A stretch of 64,000 nt of DNA from an uncultured Clostridium sp. (GCA_934755305.1 CAKVLD010000006.1:33127-97126), one strand, 5' to 3'. Shown: positions 1-9,744, numbered from the stretch's first letter. Numbers and translations: made by a program. Notes: generated from the sequence alone by a model not told the origin.

Positions 1-52
1 CTTAACTTCTCTGAGCTAAACTTAAAGGGAATTATATTTAATATTTTGTATT

Positions 53-82
53 AAAAAAAGCGCCTTCACTAAAGGAAGACGC
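53..82 (-). terminator. Rho-independent terminator after the HIRAN gene
   Basis: Read on the minus strand this is an 8-bp imperfect stem (GCG.CTTC pairing with GAAG.CGC) followed by seven U residues. It lies about 110 nt past the stop codon of the gene ending at 190. The intervening stretch (about 88-185) has two small AT-rich hairpins but no reading frame that I can defend. Confidence 0.7.
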
Positions 83-189
83 AATAATCCTAGTTTGCTT
101 ATACTTAAAACTTCCTTATTGATTTCTCTGAATCAAGTTAAAGGTATTTTTCTTTTGTTAAGAATACCACCTAAATACATTATTGTCAA

Positions 190-2031
190 CTAATTTATAT
201 ATCCACCGTTTTTACTACTACTAATCATAGTTAATGTATTATTAATAGCCTCCACCACATCTTTATAACTTTGATAAACCTTGATTTTTATATGATTGCT
301 ATCTAAATCATATTCTTCTAACTTTCCATATAAATATTTATGTCCTAAAAGCATATTATTTAATATCAAATTATTTTCCCTAGAAATATATCCAATTACA
401 TATCCTTTTTCTCCAGCTACCTTTATAGCTCTATCATCATAAGGATTATTTTCTTCTCTTTGCAAATAAAAAATTCTGCTATCCTCAATCTCTACATCTA
501 AATATTCTTTTTGCCTAAACTGAACTCCAGATATTTCAGTAGTTACTAAATAAACATCTTCTATATGTTCTTCTATTCTCAACTTATCTATATTTATAAA
601 TTCTACTTTTCCTTTATCATCGCTATATATAAGTTTTTCAAAACGTTTTTTTAGTTTTTCATTTACCTCTTTTTTATAAGCTTCTTTTATTATATTTATT
701 TCTTTTTCTGATAATTTACTTTTATATCTTCGTAAAGTTCTTATAGATTCATCTCTTATCTGATTCATATTGGCAAATATACCTTTTAAAGCAATATTCT
801 TTCCTTCAGGATAAAAATGTCTGCATGAATTTACTATTAAATCAAATAATAAATATTCTGTATTTTCTTCAACAAACTCAATAGTATCTATATCTTGAAT
901 ATTATTAGTTAAACTTTTTATATCAAACTTCTTATTAAAAAACTTTAATACTTTTAATTTATCTTCCATTTCTCCTTCTTGCAACAAATAAGATAATACA
1001 TTAATATCTTTGTAATCTTTTTCTAAGTAATGTTTAAGATCAGAAAAACTTAATTTAAAGTTATAATAATCCGCTATATCTACTATGGCACAACTTTCCT
1101 CTTCTCCATTAAGTACTGCATTTTCATATATATTAGGCCAAATTCCTTTTAATAAAATATTATCTGCATCTCTTTGTAATTTATTTTTTTCTTTTATGTC
1201 ACTATCTAAAATAGATTCTTTTATCAGTACAACTGAATATAAACACTTTATAGTTCTGCCCTTACTACTTACAACCTTCAAATATTTATTTATAAAATTA
1301 TAGTTATCATCAGTCAAATTATTTTCTTCTAAATACCTATACACAAAAAGTGCCAAACTATCTAAATCTTTTTTATTTATGTTATAATCCAAATAACTCT
1401 CTAAATCCATATTATTCATAATATATTTTATTAATATATCACCACATTCATCATCATTATATCCTTCACTTACCATATATTTAATCATATCCATATTCAT
1501 GAATTCTATACTACTAAAAGCAAACAGTTTTACTTTTCCCTTTGTTTTCTTTCCAAGTTCAAATAAGTATTCAGTACTCCACTCTAATCTTTTAAATATA
1601 TTTCTCAAATAAAAAATATATTCTGAAGACTTAGAATACACATTAATAACTTCTTCTAACTTTTCATCCAATAAGTATTTTCCACCTAATATTAATCCAA
1701 GCTTTACTTCCATTGAATTATTACTTCTATATATTAAATCTTCTGTATATCTTTTTATCCATTTTTCATCTACTTGTTTTTCTTTCACTAATAATTTAAT
1801 TTTATTTATTAAAGGCTCCATATAGTAAATTAATGATACTTTTTTAAATTTTATTTCTGTTATATCATCTTTTTTACTTTTCTCTATTAATTGTTCTATT
1901 ATTTTATCACATAAGATTATTTGTTCCTTTATGGATAATTCCTCGTGTAAATATAGACATTTGATTTCTTCTTCTCCTGAACTGTAATCATAATATTTTC
2001 TTTTTTTAATCTGTTCAAAAATACTGTCCAT
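190..2031 (-). CDS. HIRAN-domain protein of unknown function
   Basis: A 613-residue protein. The first ~480 residues are lysine/glutamate-rich, leucine-patterned and mostly helical-looking, and match nothing I recognise. The last ~110 residues fit a HIRAN domain: a beta-rich stretch with REENNPYDDRAIKV, then GYVIGYISRENN, the usual N-P-x-D-x-x-A-I-x-V signature. HIRAN domains bind single-stranded or 3' DNA ends in HLTF-type helicases, and in bacteria also occur without a helicase, as here. A strong AAGGAGGGAGAT site lies directly before the ATG. It is monocistronic, with terminators on both sides. No signal peptide or membrane segment is seen. A link to DNA metabolism is inference from the domain alone. 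Confidence 0.8.
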   Translation of the reverse strand: MDSIFEQIKKRKYYDYSSGEEEIKCLYLHEELSIKEQIILCDKIIEQLIEKSKKDDITEIKFKKVSLIYYMEPLINKIKLLVKEKQVDEKWIKRYTEDLIYRSNNSMEVKLGLILGGKYLLDEKLEEVINVYSKSSEYIFYLRNIFKRLEWSTEYLFELGKKTKGKVKLFAFSSIEFMNMDMIKYMVSEGYNDDECGDILIKYIMNNMDLESYLDYNINKKDLDSLALFVYRYLEENNLTDDNYNFINKYLKVVSSKGRTIKCLYSVVLIKESILDSDIKEKNKLQRDADNILLKGIWPNIYENAVLNGEEESCAIVDIADYYNFKLSFSDLKHYLEKDYKDINVLSYLLQEGEMEDKLKVLKFFNKKFDIKSLTNNIQDIDTIEFVEENTEYLLFDLIVNSCRHFYPEGKNIALKGIFANMNQIRDESIRTLRRYKSKLSEKEINIIKEAYKKEVNEKLKKRFEKLIYSDDKGKVEFINIDKLRIEEHIEDVYLVTTEISGVQFRQKEYLDVEIEDSRIFYLQREENNPYDDRAIKVAGEKGYVIGYISRENNLILNNMLLGHKYLYGKLEEYDLDSNHIKIKVYQSYKDVVEAINNTLTMISSSKNGGYIN

Positions 2032-2100
2032 ATCTCCCTCCTTATTATGTATTAAAAGCCACCTAATACCATTATAACCTTTATTATATTTTAAGAAAAG

Positions 2101-2142
2101 GGTATAGATTTTTTAATAAAATAATAAAATCTATACCTTTTT
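2101..2142. terminator. Bidirectional terminator
   Basis: A 12-bp perfect stem (GGTATAGATTTT and its complement) around a 13-nt A/T loop, with T-rich runs on both sides. It ends the transcript of the small minus-strand gene that stops at 2165 and separates it from the HIRAN gene. Confidence 0.75.
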
Positions 2143-2164
2143 ATTTCCTAAAATATGTTCTCAT

Positions 2165-2302
2165 TTATATATCTTTTCTCTTTTCCTTACTTTCCTCTGA
2201 TTCATAAGAATCTATATCTTTAGAATCAAGATATATACTTTCTTCCATTTCTCCTTCTGTGCCTAATTCTATCACTTTAGGTTGAATTTCAAAATCCATC
2301 AT
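2165..2302 (-). CDS. 45-residue acidic mini-protein
   Basis: A short frame encoding 45 residues, starting MMDFEIQPKVIEL and ending KRKDI. It is preceded by a strong TTAGGAGG ribosome binding site 8 nt before the double ATG and followed by its own terminator, so it is likely translated. It is rich in Glu, Asp, Ser and Lys, with no Cys, no signal peptide and no hydrophobic segment. It has no partner gene in its transcription unit. A free-standing acidic peptide could be a chaperone-like or inhibitor peptide or a precursor peptide, but nothing in the sequence decides this. I do not recognise the family. Confidence 0.6.
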   Translation of the reverse strand: MMDFEIQPKVIELGTEGEMEESIYLDSKDIDSYESEESKEKRKDI

Positions 2303-2461
2303 TAATATTGGGCCTCCTAAACTTGTTAAACGTAATTAACCAATATAATTTTGAGTAAAGAAAAATTTTATTCTATAAGTTCACCTCTAAATTTTTTCTT
2401 TACATTTATATTCTTATATCTATTCATGTTCACTTACATATATTCTTTTTAAAATGCAAAA

Positions 2462-2496
2462 AAGGGATAGAATTTAAAACTTAAATTCTATCCCTT
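2462..2496. terminator. Terminator of the pectinolytic gene
   Basis: A 16-bp perfect stem (AAGGGATAGAATTTAA and complement) with a 3-nt loop lies 19 nt past the last stop codon of the broken pectinesterase/pectate lyase gene. A/T-rich runs lie on both sides. Confidence 0.8.
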
Positions 2497-2514
2497 AAAA
2501 ATTAATGTATTCAA

Positions 2515-5500
2515 TTATTTATTTTTTTTACTTGCAAACATACCTGCTAAAGATATAAATCCCAAACCTAATATTCCCAATGCACCAGCATCACCTGTCT
2601 TAGTTGCATTATTGTTTGTAGGATTGAATCCACCTTTATAATCATCATTTACTAATTCTGAAATTTCTTCATTAAATACTTTTTTATTATCTATTCCTGT
2701 ATTCAAATCATTTACATCATCTTTATTATCTTTTATCATCTTGGTTATTCTTATTGTCTTGGTTGTCCTTATTATCTTCTGAAGGAGTTACTAATTGCAT
2801 ATAATCTCCCCAAATTATATTGTTATCTAAATCTCTTTCAAATCCTGATGGCATTTCTGTACTCTTAAATGCTGATGCTTCTAGAACTTTTTCACTTGCA
2901 TTAGCTGATTTTGTTCCATCAAATAGATATACAGTATCACCATATGCCATAGAAGGAACTTCATCCTCATTATGTTCCTTAGTTTCATATGAATAAACAT
3001 TTTTTAATGAATATAATAATTCAGCATTAGTATAGTAATCAAATCTAAAGTTCTTATCATTTTGTGTTGATACAGTATTTTCAACAACAACTGCTGGGTT
3101 ACTATTACCATCTACACCATTTGAACCGTTATTAAATGATAAAGAATTCTTTAATGTATGTTTAACAGGAATACCTTCTCCTCCTAGCTTAAACCCATTA
3201 CCATCTCCACTAGTTTTAGTTCCATCTGTAAGAGTACCATTTCCGTAAGTTATACAATCTTCAATAAGTACTGGTGATATCCCACCAATTTCTAACTTAG
3301 AAAATAAGTCCCATCCATCATCACAGTTATTATGAGAAATACATTATCTAAATACATTTCCTTCACCACATGTAATTTTAGCTGCAAATCCATCCGCATT
3401 ATTCATAGCTACATCCATATTATCATATGAATCACATTTTAATATTAAATTATATGATGGCCATACTGATCTATCAGCATTTGTATCTGTACTTATTTGT
3501 AATCCTGTATCACCATTCCTATATGTTTTAACTGCTTCTATAGTATTATAACTACCAGATAAAGATATACCATGTTTTGTATCTGCTGTATTACAAACAT
3601 CAATACCATATACATGCCAATAATTACCCGCAATTGTAAAACCATCACAATTCTTTCCAAAATCAAATACTGGTCTTTCTCCATCATATGAAGTAAGAGT
3701 CTTCATCTTTTCTGATATACCTGAATTTGTTGAATCAATTTTAAGCGGTGATGTTAAATTATATACTCCACCTTTTACCTTTATAGTTTGTCCATCATTT
3801 GTATAAGTTAATGCAGTTTGAATATCTATTGGACTTTCTACTGTTCCATCTCCATTTTCTGTACCTGTTTGTGATACAAATACATCTCCATCAGCTACAC
3901 CATAGCTCTTATATGTTACATTATGGCTTACTTCTATTGGTTCACCTTCTGTTGTAGTATAAGTCACATCAAATTTGTTATTCCCTTTTTCTAATGTAGT
4001 TGGAACTTTTAAAGAAGTATTTGCATTAATATCTCCAGAATAAAGTTCTTTATCTCCTTGTTTTACAGTAACTTTACCATTAACTGTAGAATTTAAATCC
4101 AAGTCATATTTAGAAGAACCTGTATTTTTAGCAGAATTCACCTTAATTGATGGTTTAACTTTTGCTTCTGGTTCTTTTTCTCCCACCGGATCAGTTGCTA
4201 CATCTGATGTATGAAGTTCTATATTAGAAACTGTTATTCCAGCAACACGTGCAACAAAGAATCCTACATAAACATTATCTTTATCTACTACTTCTAGTTG
4301 TTTTGGTCTATAATATGTTACTTCTTCACCATCATCTACACTTGCAATATATCCTGTATTTGTTTTCTTAAGTTTTAATTTATATTTAGCTGTACCATCA
4401 TTAACAGGTCTATCTCCAAACTTATGTACATTTTCCATAACTATTTTACTACTTAAATCACTAGTTACACCATTTCTAAATACTGATTGTACCATTCCTT
4501 TGTAACCACCAACTAAGCACATATTTGAAGGAGCTACTGATATATCATTTTCAACACCTAAAGTATCTCTGACCATTATACCAAATCCACATTGTTTATC
4601 TGGTTTTGCTTTTTCAAAATAGTTCACAGTTACATCTGCAGAAATTTCAAAGTTCTTAGACTTATCTATGGCAGTATAATAATAAGACATACCATTATTA
4701 GAGCCTGTAACCTTTCCTCCTGTAGCTGTACCTTCCTTATTACCGGCACTTAATATTACTGTTTTATTTTCTTTATCTATTTGTATTTTATTATTTTCTT
4801 CTGATGTTGTAACTCCAAATTTAGTTGTATTCCAAACTACACTTTCAGCTTCATTATCTTTACTTACTACTGGCGAATTCACATCTGAAGTAGTTACTAC
4901 ATTTTTTTATACAATTCTAATTCAGCTTTCTTTTGAGATACATCCCATCCAGATAGAATATTTTCTATTGTATATTGTGAAGCTTGTTCATCAGTTAGTA
5001 CTCTTCTTGTATCGCTTGTTCTTGAACCTTTACCTGTGCTTCCATATTCATACATTCTATTATCTAAAGGTTGTATCATAACACCTGCACAAGACATTTC
5101 AGTCCAACCTTCTGTCTTAATATGTGCACCCATTTCACAATTTTTATATATAACTGTTGAATTTACTGGTGTCTTTGCACTACTTGGATGCCAAGGTCTA
5201 CCTAAATAAATACTTTCTTTTTCTTCTATGTTACTAGTCAACTTAGAATTTTGAATTAAAAATCCTTTATTCTCCTCTAAAGTACTTGGAGCTGCTACAT
5301 ATCCCTTTGGATCAATTCCTACTCTATCAATTGACTTAATTTCGCAATTATCAAATACTGCATTTGCTCCACCAAAGATGAAATCCACATCACCTTCTAT
5401 ATAACATCCATAATAATATTGATTATTTTTATTTGCATATAAAGTATCTTGATTACCTAATAATCTACAGGTAACAAGCATACTTTTATTTGATTCATTT

Positions 5501-6048
5501 TTTAATGCAATAGCTTGTTTATTTTTCATAGAAGCATTAGCTTCTTCATCGAACTCGTTTGCTATTGTTAAATTAACAGCTGCAAAATTAGAAGCTGCTT
5601 CTGTTACAGTAACACTTGCAGAATTTGATGTTCCATATGTAAGAGTTCCATCTCCACCATCTTCTGTCCTCTTAATAGTTCCTGATGCATCATCAAAAGT
5701 TATTACTGCCCCTTCTGAACTTTCTCCTACTAAAGTTACATTAGGTTTTGATATTTTTAACTTTTCTTTATATGTTCCATTTTTAATAAAAATCACTACA
5801 TTCTTTGTATTTTCAGTTGGTATTGCATTTATTGCAGCTTCTACTGTTTTAAATGTTTTTATATTATCTACTAAAGCACCATCTTCACCTTGATAACTTC
5901 CATCTACCATCATATCTTTTTAAAGATTAACACCATTTTCATAAGTACTAGTAGACTTTTCTAAGGTTATTGCACTAGTTTGAAGTATTGGCACTTGTGA
6001 AACTATAATTGTCGAAGCTATTAAGATTGATAGAAATTTCTTTTTCAT
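2515..6048 (-). pseudogene. Secreted pectinesterase-pectate lyase, broken in four places
   Basis: One original gene of about 1,170 codons. A signal peptide (starts MKKKFLSILIAS, ATG at 6046-6048) runs into an in-frame TAA at 5920-5922. The frame resumes as a family 8 pectinesterase with its active-site motifs intact (GNQDTLY, DVDFIFGG, YLGRPW). It then slips frame at a 7-A run near 4903. The next frame holds a beta-sandwich domain and a family PL9-like right-handed beta-helix (NADGFAAK...GEGNVFR, NNCDDGWDLFSK), cut by an in-frame TAA at 3344-3346. A second slip in an A/G repeat near 2726-2740 separates the C-terminal wall anchor (TKTGD, hydrophobic helix, SKKNK). The intact enzyme would de-esterify and cleave pectin at the cell surface. 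Four lesions in one gene with intact neighbours argue for true decay, though sequencing error at the A-run is possible. Confidence 0.88.
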
Positions 6049-6103
6049 TTTTGTCTCTCCTCTTCTAAATTGAAATCCATTTTAATATGTATTCAAGCTT
6101 CTT

Positions 6104-6117
6104 TTTAAACGTTTTCT
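6104..6117 (-). promoter_or_regulatory. cre-like catabolite repression site
   Basis: Minus strand AGAAAACGTTTAAA differs from the CcpA-binding consensus TGWNANCGNTNWCA at two outer positions and keeps the CG centre. It lies about 55 nt upstream of the pectinolytic gene start, a sensible place for carbon catabolite control of a polysaccharide-degrading gene. The function is inferred from position and similarity. Confidence 0.45.
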
Positions 6118-6135
6118 TGTTAATTATTGTACTAT

Positions 6136-6147
6136 ATTGTATACAAT
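6136..6147. promoter_or_regulatory. GntR-type operator upstream of pectinase
   Basis: A perfect 12-bp palindrome, ATTGTATACAAT. It fits the TNGTNNNACNA pattern of FadR-subfamily GntR repressors, the group that controls hexuronate and pectin genes in many Firmicutes. A second copy of the core, TTGTATACAA, lies at 6327-6336, about 190 bp further upstream. Confidence 0.5.
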
Positions 6148-6326
6148 AATTTAATTACTTTTTTACCTTTTTATACAAAATTTATTATTATAATAATATT
6201 TTTTTCAATCTATAAAATCTAATCAAATATAGATTTTCAATTCTCTTTAAAGGTCCATCCCAAGCTTTTATGCCATCTGCTAATATTCTTTTTATTTTTA
6301 CATTCTTTTATTAATATTTTCTTCAT

Positions 6327-6336
6327 TTGTATACAA
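6327..6336. promoter_or_regulatory. Second GntR-type operator core
   Basis: TTGTATACAA, the same 10-bp palindrome as in the site at 6136-6147. Two identical cores 190 bp apart in an otherwise gene-free 350-bp gap suggest looping or dual occupancy by a uronate-responsive repressor. No regulator gene is present in the window. Confidence 0.4.
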
Positions 6337-6368
6337 GAACACTTTAGCATACTTTCAAAACACAAAAA

Positions 6369-6391
6369 AGGACAGATTCTAATACTGTCCT
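6369..6391 (-). terminator. Terminator of the beta-lactamase-fold gene
   Basis: The stem AGGACAG/CTGTCCT with a 9-nt loop is followed on the minus strand by six U residues. It begins about 10 nt past the stop codon of the gene ending at 6402. Confidence 0.75.
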
Positions 6392-6401
6392 CTAAGCTTT
6401 A

Positions 6402-7184
6402 TTAATTCCAATTATTCAAAATATTATCCCACATCATTTTCCCACACTTAGCTAATGTCACCGTTCCATAAACACTATTAGGTATATTATTTGATAAAAC
6501 AGAAAAAACAAAATCTCCTTTATCTAAATGTATTAAGGATGTATCATTTTCTATACCATCCTTATCCCCACTTTTACTAGCTATATTATACTTTGAATCA
6601 TCTGGAATATATAAAGCCAATTTATTTTTTATTTGTTGCCTTGTTAAAATATCTATAAGCATAGTACTATTTTTATCATTCAAGAAATTTTTATTATATA
6701 ATATACTCCACATTTTTGTTAAATCTTTAGCTGTTGTTATATTTTCTTTTTCACCATCATAAACCAATCTTTCATCTCTAGTTTTCCTATTTAAAACAGT
6801 ATTACTCAATTCCATACTTTTTATATCACGATTTATATTATCCATACCTAATATTTCTATCAACTTATTTGCAGCAGTATTATCACTTTGTATAAGCATA
6901 ACTACAAGAAGTTCAAATATTGTATATTGCCTCTCTCCAAACTCATGAATTATTCCAGTACCATATACTTTATCTTTTTTCTCAATAGATATTTTTTCTA
7001 AAAAACTCACTTTTTTATCTTCTTCTGCTTTAATTAATGACATAGCAATAGGTAATTTTATACATCCAGCAGCTATCATTTCTTCATTTTCATTAAATCC
7101 ATAAGTGAAGCCACCCCTTAAATCTTCAAAAAAGAATGAATACTTTCCTATCCTTGTTTTCAAGTATTTTTCTATTTCCTTCAT
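6402..7184 (-). CDS. Class A beta-lactamase-fold protein without the catalytic serine
   Basis: A 260-residue cytoplasmic-looking protein (no signal peptide) of the beta-lactamase/PenP-like serine hydrolase superfamily. The SDN loop (residues 100-102, QSDNTAANKL) and the third motif KSG (204-206) are present. The first motif, normally S-x-x-K in a context such as AASTIKLP, here reads AAGCIKLP at residues 38-45, so the nucleophile position is glycine (G40) while the lysine (K43) is kept. It should not form an acyl-enzyme by the usual route; a binding or sensor role, or an unusual use of C41, are alternatives. It is monocistronic with its own terminator. The fold is firm, the activity uncertain. 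Confidence 0.8.
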   Translation of the reverse strand: MKEIEKYLKTRIGKYSFFFEDLRGGFTYGFNENEEMIAAGCIKLPIAMSLIKAEEDKKVSFLEKISIEKKDKVYGTGIIHEFGERQYTIFELLVVMLIQSDNTAANKLIEILGMDNINRDIKSMELSNTVLNRKTRDERLVYDGEKENITTAKDLTKMWSILYNKNFLNDKNSTMLIDILTRQQIKNKLALYIPDDSKYNIASKSGDKDGIENDTSLIHLDKGDFVFSVLSNNIPNSVYGTVTLAKCGKMMWDNILNNWN

Positions 7185-7317
7185 AATACCCCCATATCCA
7201 TAATTACTATAAACACTATAAAAAGGGGAAGAAAAAATTTTGACTTTGTAATCTCTATTTTAAAATTCACACAAAATCTTTTCTACCCTTTAAATTAAAT
7301 CTGAAGAAATCTAACTC

Positions 7318-8418
7318 CTAATCCCCAAAAGATATACCTATCTTTTTAGCCATTGTCACTAATTCACCTTCAACATCTACTTGCTTAGTTTTCTGACCTA
7401 TAACATTTTCCAAACTATCTGAAGATATATCATCTCCCTTTAAACAAACCATCTCTCCAAACTTACCTTTATTAATTAAATCAACAGCAGCTACTCCATA
7501 TCTTGTAGATAATATTCTATCAAAAGTTGATGTAATCCCACCTCTTTGAATATGTCCAAGAACAGTACATCTAACTTCATGATCTTTTACTATAGCCTCT
7601 AAATCATTAGCCAGCTTGTTTCCTACACCACCTAGTCTTATAGGATCTGGGCTATCCTCTACTATTTTTGCAACAACTACATCCCCATCTACAGATTTAG
7701 CTCCTTCTGCTACCACTATTATTGTAAATAATTTTCCCTCTCTTTTTCTTTCCTCTATCTTATCTACAATTTTATTAATATCATATGGTATTTCAGGGAT
7801 TAAGATTACATCAGCTGAACCTGCAATTCCAGATTCTAACGCAATCCATCCAGCACCTCTTCCCATGACTTCACATATCATTATCCTATGATGAGATTCA
7901 GCAGTTGTATGAAGTCTATCTAAAGCTTCAGTTGCAACATCTATAGCTGTGTTAAATCCAAAAGTTACATCAGTAGATGCTAAATCATTATCTATAGTCT
8001 TTGGTACTCCTATTACTTTAACACCTTTTCTTGAAAAGTCTCTTGCAGAAGTTAATGTTCCATCTCCACCAATAACCACAAGAACATCCACACCTTCTTT
8101 TCTCATGTTTTCAACTGCTACATCTGAAACATCTTTTTTTACCTTTTGTCCATTTTCCTCCACCAGATAATCAAATAAGTTGTCCTTATTAGAACTATAT
8201 AAAATAGTTCCTCCCTTACTAAGAATTCCTGAAACTGATTCCAAAGTTAAAGGTACAAAATCATTATTGTATAAACCTCTATAACCAAATTTATATCCAA
8301 TAACTTCGTAACCACAATTTAATATTGCACTTCTCGTTACAGCTCTTATTACTGCATTAAGCCCCGGACAATCTCCTCCTCCTGTTAATAGTGCAATTTT
8401 CTTGATTCTTTCTGCCAT
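7318..8418 (-). CDS. pfkA: 6-phosphofructokinase
   Basis: A 366-residue phosphofructokinase, longer than the ~320 residues of classic bacterial PfkA. It phosphorylates fructose 6-phosphate in glycolysis. Motifs seen: TGGGDCPGLNAVIR (12-25), GGDGT (117-121), PKTIDND (139-145), MGRGAGW and the C-terminal LGHIQRGG. Glycine in GGDG at the phosphoryl-donor position favours ATP over pyrophosphate, whereas lysine in PKTIDND is more typical of the pyrophosphate or mixed clades, so donor choice is not certain. It starts at an ATG with a GGGGGA site just upstream. It stands alone behind a ~470-bp leader that contains a possible small RNA. Confidence 0.93.
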   Translation of the reverse strand: MAERIKKIALLTGGGDCPGLNAVIRAVTRSAILNCGYEVIGYKFGYRGLYNNDFVPLTLESVSGILSKGGTILYSSNKDNLFDYLVEENGQKVKKDVSDVAVENMRKEGVDVLVVIGGDGTLTSARDFSRKGVKVIGVPKTIDNDLASTDVTFGFNTAIDVATEALDRLHTTAESHHRIMICEVMGRGAGWIALESGIAGSADVILIPEIPYDINKIVDKIEERKREGKLFTIIVVAEGAKSVDGDVVVAKIVEDSPDPIRLGGVGNKLANDLEAIVKDHEVRCTVLGHIQRGGITSTFDRILSTRYGVAAVDLINKGKFGEMVCLKGDDISSDSLENVIGQKTKQVDVEGELVTMAKKIGISFGD

Positions 8419-8652
8419 AAAAAATCCCCCTCTACCAAAACCTCATACCATATTAATATTCACCTTATTTAAGGAAACTATAGCAAGACATATTCCGATA
8501 ATGTTTACATAAAATTGCGTTTTCATTTCCTACAGTTATAATGTTATCACATTTTTTTCCATTTTAAAAGTGATATAAATTAATTTTATTAAAATATAAT
8601 TTAAAATTGTAAGTGCTAACAATTTATTATTACTAATTTATATTTATTCAAT

Positions 8653-8800
8653 AAAAAAGTGGATTCACCACGATTCTATTAACTAAATTATATATTAATT
8701 TTATAAAATCATTTTTAGTATATTTACTTTTAACTGAATTCACTTTTTTCAGCCATTCAATCAGAAGGCTAGTAATAATCAGTGCTCCCTCTCAAAAAAG
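8653..8800 (-). ncRNA. Possible structured RNA between uppP and pfkA
   Basis: In the ~470-bp gap no open frame is convincing, but the minus strand shows ordered secondary structure. There is a hairpin with GCC/GGC closing pairs (8751-8770). The two arms at 8735-8749 and 8653-8667 are complementary over 14 of 15 positions. The lower arm can instead fold into its own GUGG-UGAAU-CCAC stem followed by six U residues, a terminator shape (8653-8671). This could be a small RNA or a leader with alternative pairing for pfkA. It matches no riboswitch I know. Low confidence. Confidence 0.28.
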
Positions 8801-8825
8801 TTTTTAAATTTCCTATACATAAAAA

Positions 8826-8876
8826 ATAGTTGCACCAAAATATAGAATAAAAATTCTAAATCTTTGATACAACTAT
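8826..8876 (-). terminator. Terminator of uppP
   Basis: A long imperfect hairpin, with outer stem ATAGTTG/CAACTAT and inner TAGAAT/ATTCTA, followed on the minus strand by a U-run. It lies directly after the uppP stop codon. Confidence 0.7.
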
Positions 8877-8892
8877 AAAAACAATATATATA

Positions 8893-9744
8893 TTATAATG
8901 TTATAACTTTAGTAAATACTAGTATAGCTAATAAAATTCCAGCGCACACTCTATATACAGCAAAGACTCTCATAGGTCTCTTCTTTAAATAAGCTACAAA
9001 CTTTTCCATAACTACTATAGATACTATAAAAGCTACCACAAAACCAACTATTAAAGCTATCCAAGAACTTGTATTCATAATTGAATAATCAAACTCAAGT
9101 AAATCCTTTCCTGATGATCCTATCATAGCAGGAATAGCCAAGAAAAATGAAAATTCTGCTGCTATCGGTGTTGACAAACCTGCAACCCAGCCACCCATGA
9201 TTGTAGAAGCACTTCTAGACATTCCAGGCCACATTGAAAGAACTTGAAAGATACCTACTTTAAGAGATTGAATAGGTGTAATCTTGTCTATATTCTTTAC
9301 AGCACCTTTTCTTTTTCTAAAGATATTTTCTATAATTATAAGTAATAAACCACCAACTATAAATCCTACTATTACTGCATTTCCATTAAATAATGACTTT
9401 ATTTTCTTATAAAACAAAACTCCTACTATACCAGCTGGTATAGATCCAATAATTACATTTATTCCAAATCTAAAACCTGTTTTACCTTCTTTACCTCTTG
9501 TAAATATATACTTAAAAAACTCTATAACACTATCTTTTATTTTACTCCAATATAATACTACAACTGCTAATATTGCTCCTAATTGAATAACAACTTCAAA
9601 CATATCAGCAAACTCACCTTTAAAGTTAATAGCTGATCCTGCTAAAATCATATGCCCTGTTGATGACACAGGTATAAACTCCGTCAACCCTTCAACAATA
9701 GCAATTATTATTGCTTTTAAAATTAAAATAAAATCTAATGACAC
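8893..9744 (-). CDS. uppP: Undecaprenyl-diphosphatase UppP (BacA)
   Basis: A 283-residue integral membrane enzyme that removes a phosphate from undecaprenyl pyrophosphate, recycling the lipid carrier for peptidoglycan synthesis; the family also gives bacitracin tolerance. Both family signatures are present: EGLTEFIPVSSTGHMIL near residues 19-35 (acidic pair, serine-rich loop and histidine) and PGMSRSASTIMGG near 168-180 (arginine loop). About eight hydrophobic helices are visible. Length and ends match the family. It is monocistronic with its own terminator, and the nearby envelope genes (murT, gatD, dacA) fit the same pathway. Confidence 0.95.
   Translation of the reverse strand: MSLDFILILKAIIIAIVEGLTEFIPVSSTGHMILAGSAINFKGEFADMFEVVIQLGAILAVVVLYWSKIKDSVIEFFKYIFTRGKEGKTGFRFGINVIIGSIPAGIVGVLFYKKIKSLFNGNAVIVGFIVGGLLLIIIENIFRKRKGAVKNIDKITPIQSLKVGIFQVLSMWPGMSRSASTIMGGWVAGLSTPIAAEFSFFLAIPAMIGSSGKDLLEFDYSIMNTSSWIALIVGFVVAFIVSIVVMEKFVAYLKKRPMRVFAVYRVCAGILLAILVFTKVITL

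Noticed and set aside
1..185. Possible T-box or other riboswitch on the minus strand, from the repeated TTCTCTGA..TTAAAGG blocks and the GGTGGTA motif followed by a terminator
   Set aside because: The GGTGGTA lies far from the terminator rather than beside an antiterminator, no specifier stem is visible and the regulated gene would lie outside the window. Only the terminator is listed.
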